A stretch of 64,000 bases of DNA. Origin: Corynebacterium sputi DSM 45148. GTDB lineage: Bacteria; Actinomycetota; Actinomycetes; Mycobacteriales; Mycobacteriaceae. The translations under genes were made by a program, and so were the position numbers. Position 1 is the stretch's first letter, and each line of letters begins with the position of its first letter. Location of the stretch: assembly GCF_000427865.1 (NCBI RefSeq), contig NZ_ATYV01000003.1:1-64000 (forward strand), written 5' to 3'. Below are positions 43,631 to 54,426 of this stretch, piece by piece. Under the pieces are notes generated by a model, which saw nothing but the letters and a program-made list of their open reading frames with translations, did no database searches and was not told the origin of the DNA.

Positions 43631-44701
43631 TTAGGCCTTGTTCCGCAGATCCTCGGTCAACCGCAGGAATGCGGAATCGCTCACCAGGGGAATGCCTTTG
43701 CGCTCTGCGTGCATGGCCTTGCCAGTCAGTGCCTCCACCGGCACGTCCACCGGTCGGTTGCACACCAGGATCGACGCGTCGCGAGTCACCGATTCGGTGT
43801 ACGTCAGCCCCGCTGCGACACCTGCGGCGATGATCTCGTCGGGGCTGAACTCCAGCTCCGGCGCGACGCAGAACACCATGCCGGTCGCCAGTGACTTACC
43901 TGGCTTGTACTTGCCGGGGTTTTTCTCCGGGTGGGGAGCCTCGATCGCGTCGACGCGTACCGAGGATCGCTGCAGTCCCAGGGAGTCAGCACGCAGGTCC
44001 TCATTGGTCCAACTCATCACCGTGGCTTCATCGGCAGCGCTCTGTGCGAGGAACAGGTCCTTGAGCACGTTTGTTGCCTCAAGAGTCCGATCCGACTCGC
44101 GCAGATCCGCGTTGTCGATGCTGGCGATGGGTGAGGGTGCGGAAACGTCGTACAGCGAGGCGACGGCAAACAGCCGGCGATCGTCGAGGATCTGCCGCTG
44201 ACGCCGAGCAGTGGCCAACGTATCGACCACAGTTTCCGGCGCTGGCACCCGACCCACGCGGATGCGCGAGCCGGAGTGACCGCGACGATTGCGGTTAGCA
44301 CGGTTGGCCCACCGACGCGCACGCTTGGCTTCTTCGATAATGAAACCCCAGGTCATCGGGCTGTCATGCGTGATGACGGTCCGACCCTCCAGGATCGCAG
44401 AGACCTCATTGAGCTTCGTGCCGTACCGCGGCGACCCGTTCAGGTCCTCCGGGGTCAGCCCGTGCAGGTGCACCGGACCTGGGTCCTCACCAATGGTGAA
44501 TGTGGAGTGCCAGGTCTGCCCGGTAGTGCCATCGGCGTCGAAGGTTCGCAATCCGAGCGAGACCATCCGCGATGACTTCGGATGGATACCCGAAGCACGC
44601 ACCACGGCGGCGACGTACGGGAATTCGCTTCCCGACGTCTCCAACTCCACACCCACCTCATCCTCAACCGGAGTCGACCGGTTGTCCGTGGAATCAGTCA
44701 C
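43631..44701 (-). CDS. DnaQ-like protein with degenerate exonuclease and BRCT-like tail
   Basis: A 356-residue protein in the position of the corynebacterial dnaQ gene (between murT and leuA). The exonuclease fold is recognisable (HLHGLTPEDLNGSPRYGTKL, VITHDSPMTWGFIIEEAKRA, VVDTLATARRQRQ), but the first acidic motif (D-x-E-T-T-G) is missing. That segment reads YVAAVVRASGIHP. Loss of DEDD ligands predicts no exonuclease activity. The C-terminal about 90 residues (GKSLATGMVFCVAP, ITEGVAAGLTYTE-like region, ASILVCNRPVD) resemble a BRCT module. Its N-terminal codons carry a motif copy inside a hairpin (44613-44640). Confidence 0.75.
   Translation of the reverse strand: MTDSTDNRSTPVEDEVGVELETSGSEFPYVAAVVRASGIHPKSSRMVSLGLRTFDADGTTGQTWHSTFTIGEDPGPVHLHGLTPEDLNGSPRYGTKLNEVSAILEGRTVITHDSPMTWGFIIEEAKRARRWANRANRNRRGHSGSRIRVGRVPAPETVVDTLATARRQRQILDDRRLFAVASLYDVSAPSPIASIDNADLRESDRTLEATNVLKDLFLAQSAADEATVMSWTNEDLRADSLGLQRSSVRVDAIEAPHPEKNPGKYKPGKSLATGMVFCVAPELEFSPDEIIAAGVAAGLTYTESVTRDASILVCNRPVDVPVEALTGKAMHAERKGIPLVSDSAFLRLTEDLRNKA
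44613..44640. repeat. Element copy forming a hairpin in the dnaQ-like gene
   Basis: GACGTACGGGAA (44613-44624) and TTCCCGACGTC (44630-44640) are inverted arms differing by one inserted base. The right arm contains the exact motif GCTTCCCGACG (44628-44638), followed by a strongly C-rich tract. Confidence 0.75.
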
Positions 44702-44707
44702 GGACGG

Positions 44708-46558
<1,851 letters not shown>

Positions 46559-46599
46559 TTAGCTTCCTTGGTAGTCAATGTGGTGCATGTGACCGGCGC

Positions 46600-46620
46600 C
46601 GAAAAACCCCGCGACGGGGA
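46600..46620 (-). terminator. leuA attenuator terminator
   Basis: On the minus strand CCCCG-TCG-CGGGG is followed by TTTTT. A wider stem (GACCGGC with GCCGGTC, about 46591-46627) encloses it. It lies between the leader peptide stop and leuA, as expected for transcription attenuation. Confidence 0.8.
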
Positions 46621-46627
46621 GCCGGTC

Positions 46628-46672
46628 TTAACTGGCCCCGCCGCGGCACGGAAGCAGGAGAGCAGTACGCAT
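46628..46672 (-). CDS. leuA leader peptide
   Basis: A 14-codon open frame reading MRTALLLPCRGGAS with three successive leucine codons (CTC CTG CTT). Its ATG lies 7 nt after a TAGGCT -10 box, and its stop lies just before the attenuator hairpin. Ribosome stalling at the Leu codons when leucyl-tRNA is scarce should favour read-through into leuA. Attenuation of leuA by such a leader is known in corynebacteria. The call here rests on the sequence architecture. Confidence 0.82.
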   Translation of the reverse strand: MRTALLLPCRGGAS

Positions 46673-46679
46673 GTGACGT

Positions 46680-46709
46680 AGCCTACAGCCGTTAGCCGGG
46701 GGGCTTCAA
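46680..46709 (-). promoter_or_regulatory. Promoter of the leuA leader
   Basis: On the minus strand TTGAAG (46709-46704) and TAGGCT (46685-46680) are separated by 18 nt. The leader ATG begins 7 nt downstream, so the leader is leaderless. Confidence 0.65.
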
Positions 46710-46779
46710 AACGACCTGACCGCACTATTGGTCGGCACCCCCGTTTGTGATTTACGTCTATATATGGAGAGAACTTTCC

Positions 46780-48006
46780 ATGTCGACCCTTCCCCGCCAC
46801 CTAGCCATGCACAGTTCCACCACCAAGGACAGTCCGATGAGAGCACCCGACCGCAGGCGCGAATATGCAGCGGTCGCGGGGGTTTACCTGCTGCTTCGGC
46901 TGGTCGCATTAGCCGGTTTGTCCGTCTTCGCCACCGCCAATGGATCGGATCTGGGAGCACGGTTGTTCGCCTGGGACGCCCGGTGGATGGTCGACATTGC
47001 CCAGCAGGGGTACTTCGGACTCGGTGAGATCGAGGAAGAACCCGGCCACTGGCAGTCCCTGGCCTTCTTCCCGGCATTTCCCTTTCTGATTGGTGCGTTA
47101 TCGCAGATCCCAGGGGTCGATCCTGCCGTCATCGGGTCGGTGATTGCGGCAGGTTCCGGACTGGCCTTGGCATTCGCGGTGGTGGAACTGGCTCGCATTG
47201 CCGGTGCCGGGCCGCGGGGTCGGATCGCGGCGTCCATCCTGGTGACCACTGCGCCGATGTCGATCGTCTTTCTCATGCCGTACACCGACGGCCCGTTCCT
47301 GGCACTGGCTGCCTGGGCGCTGGTTTTGATGATCCGCAAGCGATGGTTGGGCGCCGGTGTGCTCGTGTTCATCGCTGGTCTAACCCGGCCGACGGCGATT
47401 GCCCTATTTCTCACCTTCGCCATGGTGGTGCTGGTTCATGACCGCAGGAACTGGAAAGCATGGCTGGCGGTGGCGGTCTCACCGGCGGGTTGGGTGGGCT
47501 ACCTGATGTGGGCCTCCTCGCACCTGCGAGAAGTCGGCGGTTGGTTCGGGGCTCAGTCCAGAGGGTGGAATACAGGTGTCGATGGTGGCCTGGCCACCGT
47601 CCGCTTCCTCATCGAAACACTCACCACGTCCCGAGAAACCGGCTACACCATCTCAGCATTCATCGTCATCGCGGTAGTGGTGCCGCTGGTGCTGGCGTCG
47701 CTTCCGGTGATGCTCCGACTATGGGGCAATGCCTGGCCAGTCCTGCTGTTCTCCTGGGTGGTCGCTGCACAGATATTGCTTTCCGACGGACTCATGCACT
47801 CCCGGCCCAGGCTCCTTCTTGCATCCGCGCTGGTACTGATCGTCTTCTGTTTGATGATCAGGGAAGAATCACACAAAAGGTCCGCTACATCGCCGGTTGT
47901 GGGGTGGGTGCCGAGGGGAGTGGGCGTCGGGAAGCTAGTGGGTTGGATCGTCCTGGGGAATTGGGTCGGGTGGTACATGCTGACCGCGTTCGAATGGGCG
48001 ATCTGA
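46780..48006 (+). CDS. GT-C/PIG-V-like mannosyltransferase family membrane protein
   Basis: A 408-residue polytopic protein with about 10-11 helices. The first external loop contains FAWDARWMVDIAQQGYFG, the conserved acidic motif of PIG-V/GT-C polyprenyl-phosphate-dependent mannosyltransferases, and the helix segment LMPYTDGPFLALAAWALVL is also typical. It probably adds mannose to an envelope lipoglycan, but the acceptor is unknown. ATG 46780 has GGAGAG 9 nt upstream. ATG 46837 is a possible shorter start. The C-terminus overlaps the convergent DMT gene by 72 nt, and a motif copy lies in this overlap. Confidence 0.7.
   Translation: MSTLPRHLAMHSSTTKDSPMRAPDRRREYAAVAGVYLLLRLVALAGLSVFATANGSDLGARLFAWDARWMVDIAQQGYFGLGEIEEEPGHWQSLAFFPAFPFLIGALSQIPGVDPAVIGSVIAAGSGLALAFAVVELARIAGAGPRGRIAASILVTTAPMSIVFLMPYTDGPFLALAAWALVLMIRKRWLGAGVLVFIAGLTRPTAIALFLTFAMVVLVHDRRNWKAWLAVAVSPAGWVGYLMWASSHLREVGGWFGAQSRGWNTGVDGGLATVRFLIETLTTSRETGYTISAFIVIAVVVPLVLASLPVMLRLWGNAWPVLLFSWVVAAQILLSDGLMHSRPRLLLASALVLIVFCLMIREESHKRSATSPVVGWVPRGVGVGKLVGWIVLGNWVGWYMLTAFEWAI
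47896..47935 (+). repeat. Interspersed element copy in a convergent gene overlap
   Basis: CGTCGGGAAGC at 47925-47935 follows a G-rich tract with only a few C. It lies in the 3' overlap of two convergent genes, and its last base is part of the TAG stop of the minus-strand transporter gene. A T-variant copy lies 137 bases upstream (47778-47788). Confidence 0.78.
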
Positions 48007-48855
48007 GGGGCGATCCGCGACGGGCAGGCGCACGGTGGCTGCGACCATCAGAACGGTGGCCGCGAGAATGACAATCCAGCCGAGCAGGCCCTCGACCTGG
48101 AAGCGCTCGCCGAGGACCAAGTAACCAAGGATGAACGCGGTGACCGGCTCGGCACTGGTCATCGGGGGAAGTGACTTGTCGAGCATGCCGGCGTTGAACG
48201 CTGCTTGCTGAGTTGTCACGCCAAGGACCATGAGGCCGAGCAAGCCCCACAGTTCCCAGGACACAAAAATCGACAGCAACCCGCGATCCATGAAGCCGTC
48301 CACCAGCGCCTTGCTGAACATCGCGAGGTAGCCAAAGACCACTCCGGTCGCGACTCCGAGCAGAAACGCCTTGTGATTGCGCAGCCACGTGGAAGCGCTG
48401 ACGTAGAGGCCGAGGAAGATCGCCACGCCCGCGAACATCGTGGGCGCCCACACAATGAACGGCGGAGAATCCTGGCCCGGCAACGGATTACCAAACACCA
48501 CCAGCACGGCCACGGACATCGACAACAGCAGCGACCACACGACAGTCGCCATGGGCAGGCGCTGGTTATACAACCTCGCCCCGAGGAAGAGAGAGAACGG
48601 CAAGCTCAACACGAGCAACGGCTGCACCAGAAGCACAGAACCGAATCCGAGCGCTGCCAATTGCAGGCCATAGCCGGATACCGCCAGCGCACTGCCGGCC
48701 CACCACTTCGGGCGCCGAATCGCCGCGGCGACCCCAGCGACAGTCCCTCGCCCCTCTGCCACGACGGTGCCCAGCTGATGCCTAACGACGGTTCCCCAGG
48801 CGATAGCCATGGCGGACAGCAGGCCCAAAAGGACCGCGATGAGTTGCGTGGACAC
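47935..48855 (-). CDS. DMT-superfamily (EamA-like) membrane protein
   Basis: A 306-residue protein with about ten helices and the two-repeat pattern of drug/metabolite transporters: LQLAALGFGSVLLVQPLLVLSLP in the first half and SAEPVTAFILGYLVLGERFQ in the second, with the typical Glu-Pro and GER motifs. A Pro/Asp-rich hydrophilic tail follows. The substrate is unknown. The stop codon is adjacent to an interspersed element, and the 3' end overlaps the mannosyltransferase gene. Confidence 0.8.
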   Translation of the reverse strand: MSTQLIAVLLGLLSAMAIAWGTVVRHQLGTVVAEGRGTVAGVAAAIRRPKWWAGSALAVSGYGLQLAALGFGSVLLVQPLLVLSLPFSLFLGARLYNQRLPMATVVWSLLLSMSVAVLVVFGNPLPGQDSPPFIVWAPTMFAGVAIFLGLYVSASTWLRNHKAFLLGVATGVVFGYLAMFSKALVDGFMDRGLLSIFVSWELWGLLGLMVLGVTTQQAAFNAGMLDKSLPPMTSAEPVTAFILGYLVLGERFQVEGLLGWIVILAATVLMVAATVRLPVADRPSDRPFERGQHVPPDPIPQDDPTH

Positions 48856-49062
48856 GGTCCAATTCTATCCACGCACGTGCGCTTCGCCGGGCAGGTTCGC
48901 CAACTGGGTGTCCCGGCTGCGACGGCCATGCTGCAGTCAGCGGGAACTTGCGTGCGGGCGGTCGGCGACCCGAGCCTTAACTAAGGTATCCTTGACGCGA
49001 AATCAGAGGTGGCCTGTGCCACTTGACTGACAAAAGTTTCCGAGAAGCGAGGAGCCCGGAGC

Positions 49063-50328
49063 ATGGCATTGGTCGTACAGAAGTACGGCGGTTCGTCCCT
49101 GGAGAATGCGGAACGAATCCGGCGAGTCGCAGAGCGAATCGTCGACACGAAGAAGCAGGGGCACGACGTGGTCGTGGTCTGCTCCGCGATGGGCGATACC
49201 ACCGACGAACTGCTCGACCTGGCCAATCAGGTCAACCCGGTCCCGCCGGCCCGTGAGATGGACATGCTGCTGACCTCCGGTGAGCGCATCTCTAACTCGC
49301 TGGTTGCGATGGCGATCGAATCGTTCGGCGCGTCTGCGCAGTCCTTCACCGGTTCCCAGGCCGGCGTGATCACCACCGAGCGCCACGGCAACGCGCGCAT
49401 CGTGGAGGTCACCCCGGGTCGCGTTCGCGAAGCTCTCGACGAAGGCCACATTTGCCTCGTCGCTGGCTTCCAGGGCGTGAACCGCGAGACCAAGGACATC
49501 ACGACCCTCGGCCGCGGTGGCTCGGACACCACCGCCGTGGCTCTGGCTGCCGCCCTGGAGGCGGACGTGTGCGAGATCTACTCGGACGTCGACGGCATTT
49601 ACACCGCCGACCCCCGCATCGTCCCGGACGCCCAGCGCCTGGACACGATCTCCTTCGAGGAGATGCTGGAGATGGCCGCCGTCGGCGCCAAGATCCTGCA
49701 GCTGCGCTGTGTTGAGTACGCACGCGCATTCAACGTTCCCCTGCGTGTTCGCTCGTCGTACAGCACCAACCCCGGCACCCTTGTCGATGGATCAGTGGAG
49801 GATATCCCCGTGGAAGAAGCAGTTCTCACCGGAGTCGCGCATGACCGCTCCGAGGCAAAGATCACCGTTCTCGGCCTCGCTGATGAGCCCGGCTATGCCG
49901 GCAAGCTCTTCCGTGCGCTTGCCGACGCCGAGATCAACATCGACATGGTCGTCCAGAACGTGTCGAAGCTGTCGGACAACCGCACCGACATCACCTTCAC
50001 CTGCCCGAAGGAAGATGGCCCGCGTGCCGTCGAGCTCCTGACCAAGCTGAAGGAGAAGGAGGACTGGCAGGACATCACGTATGACGACCTGATTGGAAAG
50101 GTCTCCCTCGTCGGCGCCGGCATGAAGTCCCACCCGGGCGTCACCGCCACCTTCTGCGAGGCACTGTCTGAGGCCGGAGTGAACATCGAGCTCATTTCCA
50201 CCTCCGAGATCCGCATCTCCGTCCTGCTGCGCGACACTGACCTGGATAAGGCAGTCGCCGCACTGCACAAGGCATTCCAGCTCGGTGGCGACGAAGAGGC
50301 AGTCGTCTACGCAGGTACCGGCCGGTAA
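49063..50328 (+). CDS. lysC: Aspartokinase, alpha subunit
   Basis: A 421-residue kinase making aspartyl phosphate, the first step to lysine, threonine and methionine. The start [16 protein letters not shown] and the Asp-rich loop [14 protein letters not shown] are typical of the amino acid kinase fold. Two ACT domains from about residue 265 mediate concerted feedback by lysine and threonine. As in other corynebacteria, the gene contains an in-frame internal start for the beta subunit at 49810. It is followed by asd. The ATG has GAGGAG upstream. Confidence 0.95.
   Translation: MALVVQKYGGSSLENAERIRRVAERIVDTKKQGHDVVVVCSAMGDTTDELLDLANQVNPVPPAREMDMLLTSGERISNSLVAMAIESFGASAQSFTGSQAGVITTERHGNARIVEVTPGRVREALDEGHICLVAGFQGVNRETKDITTLGRGGSDTTAVALAAALEADVCEIYSDVDGIYTADPRIVPDAQRLDTISFEEMLEMAAVGAKILQLRCVEYARAFNVPLRVRSSYSTNPGTLVDGSVEDIPVEEAVLTGVAHDRSEAKITVLGLADEPGYAGKLFRALADAEINIDMVVQNVSKLSDNRTDITFTCPKEDGPRAVELLTKLKEKEDWQDITYDDLIGKVSLVGAGMKSHPGVTATFCEALSEAGVNIELISTSEIRISVLLRDTDLDKAVAALHKAFQLGGDEEAVVYAGTGR
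49810..50328 (+). CDS. Aspartokinase beta subunit (internal start)
   Basis: The internal GTG at codon 250 is preceded by GTGGAGG at about 8 nt, a good ribosome site inside the gene. It yields a 172-residue protein holding only the two ACT domains ([17 protein letters not shown] and [17 protein letters not shown]). This matches the known alpha2-beta2 design of corynebacterial and Bacillus aspartokinase II. Confidence 0.8.
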   Translation: MEEAVLTGVAHDRSEAKITVLGLADEPGYAGKLFRALADAEINIDMVVQNVSKLSDNRTDITFTCPKEDGPRAVELLTKLKEKEDWQDITYDDLIGKVSLVGAGMKSHPGVTATFCEALSEAGVNIELISTSEIRISVLLRDTDLDKAVAALHKAFQLGGDEEAVVYAGTGR

Positions 50329-50382
50329 CTGATCCGGTTTCGTGCAGGTCCTGGGCGCAGCCACTGTGGCGTGCGCCCTTGA

Positions 50383-51489
<1,107 letters not shown>

Positions 51490-51558
51490 ACTTCGGCGTC
51501 GGTTAGCCGACTGCCGATCCGCCCCGGTTCCCACAGTGGGAACTGGGGCGGACGTGTG

Positions 51559-52113
51559 TCAGCGCTTGACCTGGTACTTGACTTCGACGAACTGACCGAT
51601 CTTCTCTGCAGAGACCAGTTCCACATCATCGGTGAAGACATTGCGGGGCAGTAGCGGCTGACCTGCGGCGAGGAACACTGGCGCCACATGCAGAACAATC
51701 TCGTCCAGAAGGCCGGCGTCGAGGAATTGGCCGGCGAGATCTCCGCCTCCTTGGACCCAGATTGTCCCGTCACCTGCGGCAGTGCGGATGCTCGGGAATG
51801 CCTCTGCCACATCCCCGGAGACGAACCGCACGTCCGCGCCTGACGGTGCTGTCAGCTCCCGGCTGGTGAAGACGAAGGTTGTGCGCTCACCGAAGTATTC
51901 AGCCCACAGGTCTGCGTTGTTCAGCAGGTCTTCCTGCGAGAGCAGCCACTCGAAGGTGGTCGATCCCATCACCAGCGCGGTCGTCGCTTCCATGAGGGGT
52001 TTGGTTTCGGGCGTCTCGCCCTCGATGGCGAAGAGCCAGTCGAGGGAGTTGTCCGGCGTCGCCAGGAATCCGTTGGCAGTGGTCGCAGTGGCGTAGATGA
52101 CGGTCATGGGCAC
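51559..52113 (-). CDS. RibD C-terminal/DHFR-like reductase
   Basis: A 184-residue DHFR-fold protein: TATTANGFLATPDNSLDWLF, ALVMGSTTFEWLL, VQGGGDLAGQFLDAGLLDEI and VAPVFLAAGQPLL. It belongs to the same broad group as the protein at 32547-33140, but the two are clearly diverged. The role is unknown, probably NADPH-dependent reduction of a pterin- or pyrimidine-like compound. It is transcribed toward asd. Its upstream region contains the nested hairpin at 52185-52327. Confidence 0.82.
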   Translation of the reverse strand: MPMTVIYATATTANGFLATPDNSLDWLFAIEGETPETKPLMEATTALVMGSTTFEWLLSQEDLLNNADLWAEYFGERTTFVFTSRELTAPSGADVRFVSGDVAEAFPSIRTAAGDGTIWVQGGGDLAGQFLDAGLLDEIVLHVAPVFLAAGQPLLPRNVFTDDVELVSAEKIGQFVEVKYQVKR

Positions 52114-52184
52114 AGTCTTCCACGCTCCTCGACATCCCCCTCGGAAGTCCCCGCCACCTATTCACTCCCGTAACTCTGAACCCA

Positions 52185-52327
52185 CCCCCTTTCCATTTTC
52201 GCCCTAGAACACGGAAACCCCTTTTTGAATCAGGCCCCTTCGCAAATGCACTGGTAGGCGGGTTTCAATAAATCAGGCCCAGTATCAAAAGGGGGTTCTG
52301 TGTCGCCGGCCGAAAACGAAAGGGGGG
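52185..52327. repeat. Nested long inverted repeat (about 143 nt)
   Basis: Outer arms CCCCCTTTCCATTTTCG (52185-52201) and CGAAAACGAAAGGGGGG (52311-52327) and inner arms AACCCCTTTTTGA (52216-52228) and TCAAAAGGGGGTT (52285-52297) pair in order. A direct repeat AATCAGGCCC occurs at 52228-52237 and 52271-52280 in the apical region. It lies between two minus-strand genes. It could be a structured RNA, a processed terminator, or a small MITE-like palindrome. It does not contain the 11-mer motif. Confidence 0.6.
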
Positions 52328-52393
52328 CAGAGTGAATCCGCCATGCCCGGCACTATCCCCGGAACCACGTCCGGTACCATCTCCGCAGCGCGC

Positions 52394-53503
52394 TCACTCC
52401 TTCTTACGCCGTTCCGTCAGCCACTTAATGCGCGTCCGATTGTCCACCCAGATCCCCGGCGCCTGCTCGGCGAAACCCCTAGGCGTCAGCGCACCCTTTG
52501 GATGGGCCCGCAGTGCAGCGGCGATGATCTCGAGGGCCTCCCGGGATTCCATCTCTGCCCAGCGGATCCTGATGACTCTGTACCCGAGGTTCGCTAACCC
52601 ATTTTCCCGCCGACGCTCTTTCCGCAGCACATACTGCGTATCCACATCCTCACCGCGATACTTGATCTCCCCGTCGACCTCGATAATCAGCCCGTACTCG
52701 GGGAAGAGGAAGTCGACCCGACCAGCCCACTCGCCCTTGTCGTTGAAGATGTTCGCCTGTTGGATGAATCGTGGGAAGCCGGCTGAGATGAGTAGGCCTC
52801 TCATATAGGACTCGGCAGGACTTTCTGATCCGTAGGTGGAGTTGTCCAGAACCTTGGTGACTAGGGGGCCTCGGCGTTTTCCGTCTTTCTTCATGGCGCA
52901 TTCCTGGATTGCGTCTTTCGTAATTCCCCGGGACATGGCTGCTTCGACGACCATGAGTCCGTAGTAGAAGGCGAAGTCGTCGTCGGTACGCAGGCGGGAG
53001 ATGATCGCGGCCGCGGTCCATGCCACGGATGTCACGGCGACGCCCGATGCCATCACGATGTGCTCCTCCGGAACCTGGCGGTATCGACAGTGAACGAGCG
53101 CCCCAAGCCAGGTCTCTCCAGGTGTCGAGTTCTTCTTACACCTGGTCGATCCCACCACGATCTTTGCGGGTATTCGCGGTTGCGGCAGGCGGTGGGTCGC
53201 GATCGCGGCATCTTCGCACAGGAATCGCCCTCGATATTTCAGTGCGACGGCGATGCAGGTCAGCCAGTATTTATCGCGGTTGTGGTACTCGAACCATTCT
53301 ATGAAGTCGAAGTAGCAACCGGTCCAGAGCTCGACGAGGCGGCGCTCTGCGGTGTCTTGTTTCAGTTGTTTCCGAGTCGCGGCGTCGTAGGGGAATGCCA
53401 CGCGAATTCCCAACTGATGCTTCCCGACGTCCCCTTCCCACACCGGCACCTGCGTCCGACTCAGGCGTTCAGGGCGATTATCGGATCTCTGTGGTGTGTT
53501 CAC
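52394..53503 (-). CDS. DUF559/Vsr-like endonuclease-domain protein
   Basis: A 369-residue protein. The C-terminal about 130 residues match the DUF559 PD-(D/E)XK fold: SESPAESYMRGLLISAGFPR, then RVDFLFPEYGLIIEVDGEIKY with the Asp and the Glu-x-Asp...Lys core, then RRRENGLANLGYRVIRIRW. The N-terminal part resembles the regions that precede this domain in actinobacterial AbiEi-type proteins, without a clear winged helix. The role is unknown. It may be a nuclease of defence or repair. A motif copy (53419-53429) with a strong C-rich flank encodes DVGKHQL near the N-terminus. Confidence 0.7.
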   Translation of the reverse strand: MNTPQRSDNRPERLSRTQVPVWEGDVGKHQLGIRVAFPYDAATRKQLKQDTAERRLVELWTGCYFDFIEWFEYHNRDKYWLTCIAVALKYRGRFLCEDAAIATHRLPQPRIPAKIVVGSTRCKKNSTPGETWLGALVHCRYRQVPEEHIVMASGVAVTSVAWTAAAIISRLRTDDDFAFYYGLMVVEAAMSRGITKDAIQECAMKKDGKRRGPLVTKVLDNSTYGSESPAESYMRGLLISAGFPRFIQQANIFNDKGEWAGRVDFLFPEYGLIIEVDGEIKYRGEDVDTQYVLRKERRRENGLANLGYRVIRIRWAEMESREALEIIAAALRAHPKGALTPRGFAEQAPGIWVDNRTRIKWLTERRKKE

Positions 53504-53576
53504 ACCTCACAGAGCTATCGGTAGGCGAAGAACTCCTGCTGAACGGCGGATGAAATGCCGTTCGATTGTGGATAAC

Positions 53577-54176
53577 CTATCCGGCTTCTTCGGCTCCGCG
53601 GCCCGGATGGGTCTTGGCTGCGCCGTTGCTCTCGCCAGCGCCACCAGAGGTCGCAGCAACCAGGTCTTTTCGGGCGCGGGCCACCCGCGAGCGGATTGTT
53701 CCGAGCCGGCAACCAGAGATCTCTGCCGCCTCCGCATAGGAGTAGCCGAGTACCTGGGTGAGGATCAGGGCCTCGCGGCGGTCATCGTCGAGTTGCTCGA
53801 GCATGAGTCGCACGTCAACGAGTTCGGCCCATGAGGAGCCGGTGTCGGAGTCTTGGGTGGCGTCGTCGATGTCGACGTCGGAACGCCGGGGCCTGGCCAT
53901 GTCGTGGCGGACCGAGTCGACCCAGGCGCGCCGCGCCAGCGATAGTAGCCACGTGCGAGCGGAGGAACGGGCAGCAAACCGGGGCAGTGAACCCATCACG
54001 CGGAGGTAGGTCTCCTGGGTCAGATCATCTGCGACGTCGGGGTTGGCCAGGTGTGCCAGTAGTCGCCAGACGTCCATTTGCGTCAGGCGGATGAACTCGG
54101 TCAGGGCAGCCTTGTCACCGCGGCCAGCGCGGAGCGCCAGCTCGGTGACGCGGTCGTCGTCCCTGCCGGTGGTCAT
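53577..54176 (-). CDS. sigC: ECF sigma factor, SigC type
   Basis: A 199-residue extracytoplasmic-function sigma factor. Region 2 reads HLANPDVADDLTQETYLRVM and ARTWLLSLARRAWVDSVR. Region 4 is LILTQVLGYSYAEAAEISGC with LGTIRSRVARARKDL. The position between asd and katA is that of C. glutamicum sigC, which activates cytochrome bd oxidase and heme/copper respiratory genes (family knowledge). No anti-sigma gene is adjacent. The C-terminal 25 residues are Gly/Ala-rich and unconserved. Confidence 0.88.
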   Translation of the reverse strand: MTTGRDDDRVTELALRAGRGDKAALTEFIRLTQMDVWRLLAHLANPDVADDLTQETYLRVMGSLPRFAARSSARTWLLSLARRAWVDSVRHDMARPRRSDVDIDDATQDSDTGSSWAELVDVRLMLEQLDDDRREALILTQVLGYSYAEAAEISGCRLGTIRSRVARARKDLVAATSGGAGESNGAAKTHPGRGAEEAG

Positions 54177-54246
54177 GCAGATCAGGGTAGCAGTCCAGGT
54201 GGAGCTCCCACTTTCGTTCGATAGGCGATCCCGATCGTCATTGAAT

Positions 54247-54269
54247 CAATAGAAAGCCACGCTCTATTG
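54247..54269. promoter_or_regulatory. Inverted repeat upstream of katA
   Basis: CAATAGA-N9-TCTATTG is a perfect dyad about 157 nt before katA. Nearby TATTGATAG (54276-54284) repeats part of it. It may be the OxyR-type site expected for a corynebacterial catalase, or a site for the divergent sigC gene. Confidence 0.5.
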
Positions 54270-54426
54270 ACGGTTATTGATAGGAGGGGTACCGTGTTAA
54301 CTGTCAGCCCGCCCCGGCTCAACCCGTCGTTTTTAGGGTCATTTCCGGATCGAGAGACGCCGCCGAGCTTTCGGCGACCCATCCCATTTGCACCACTCGC
54401 CAGCTACCTAGAAAGGGAAGAAACCC

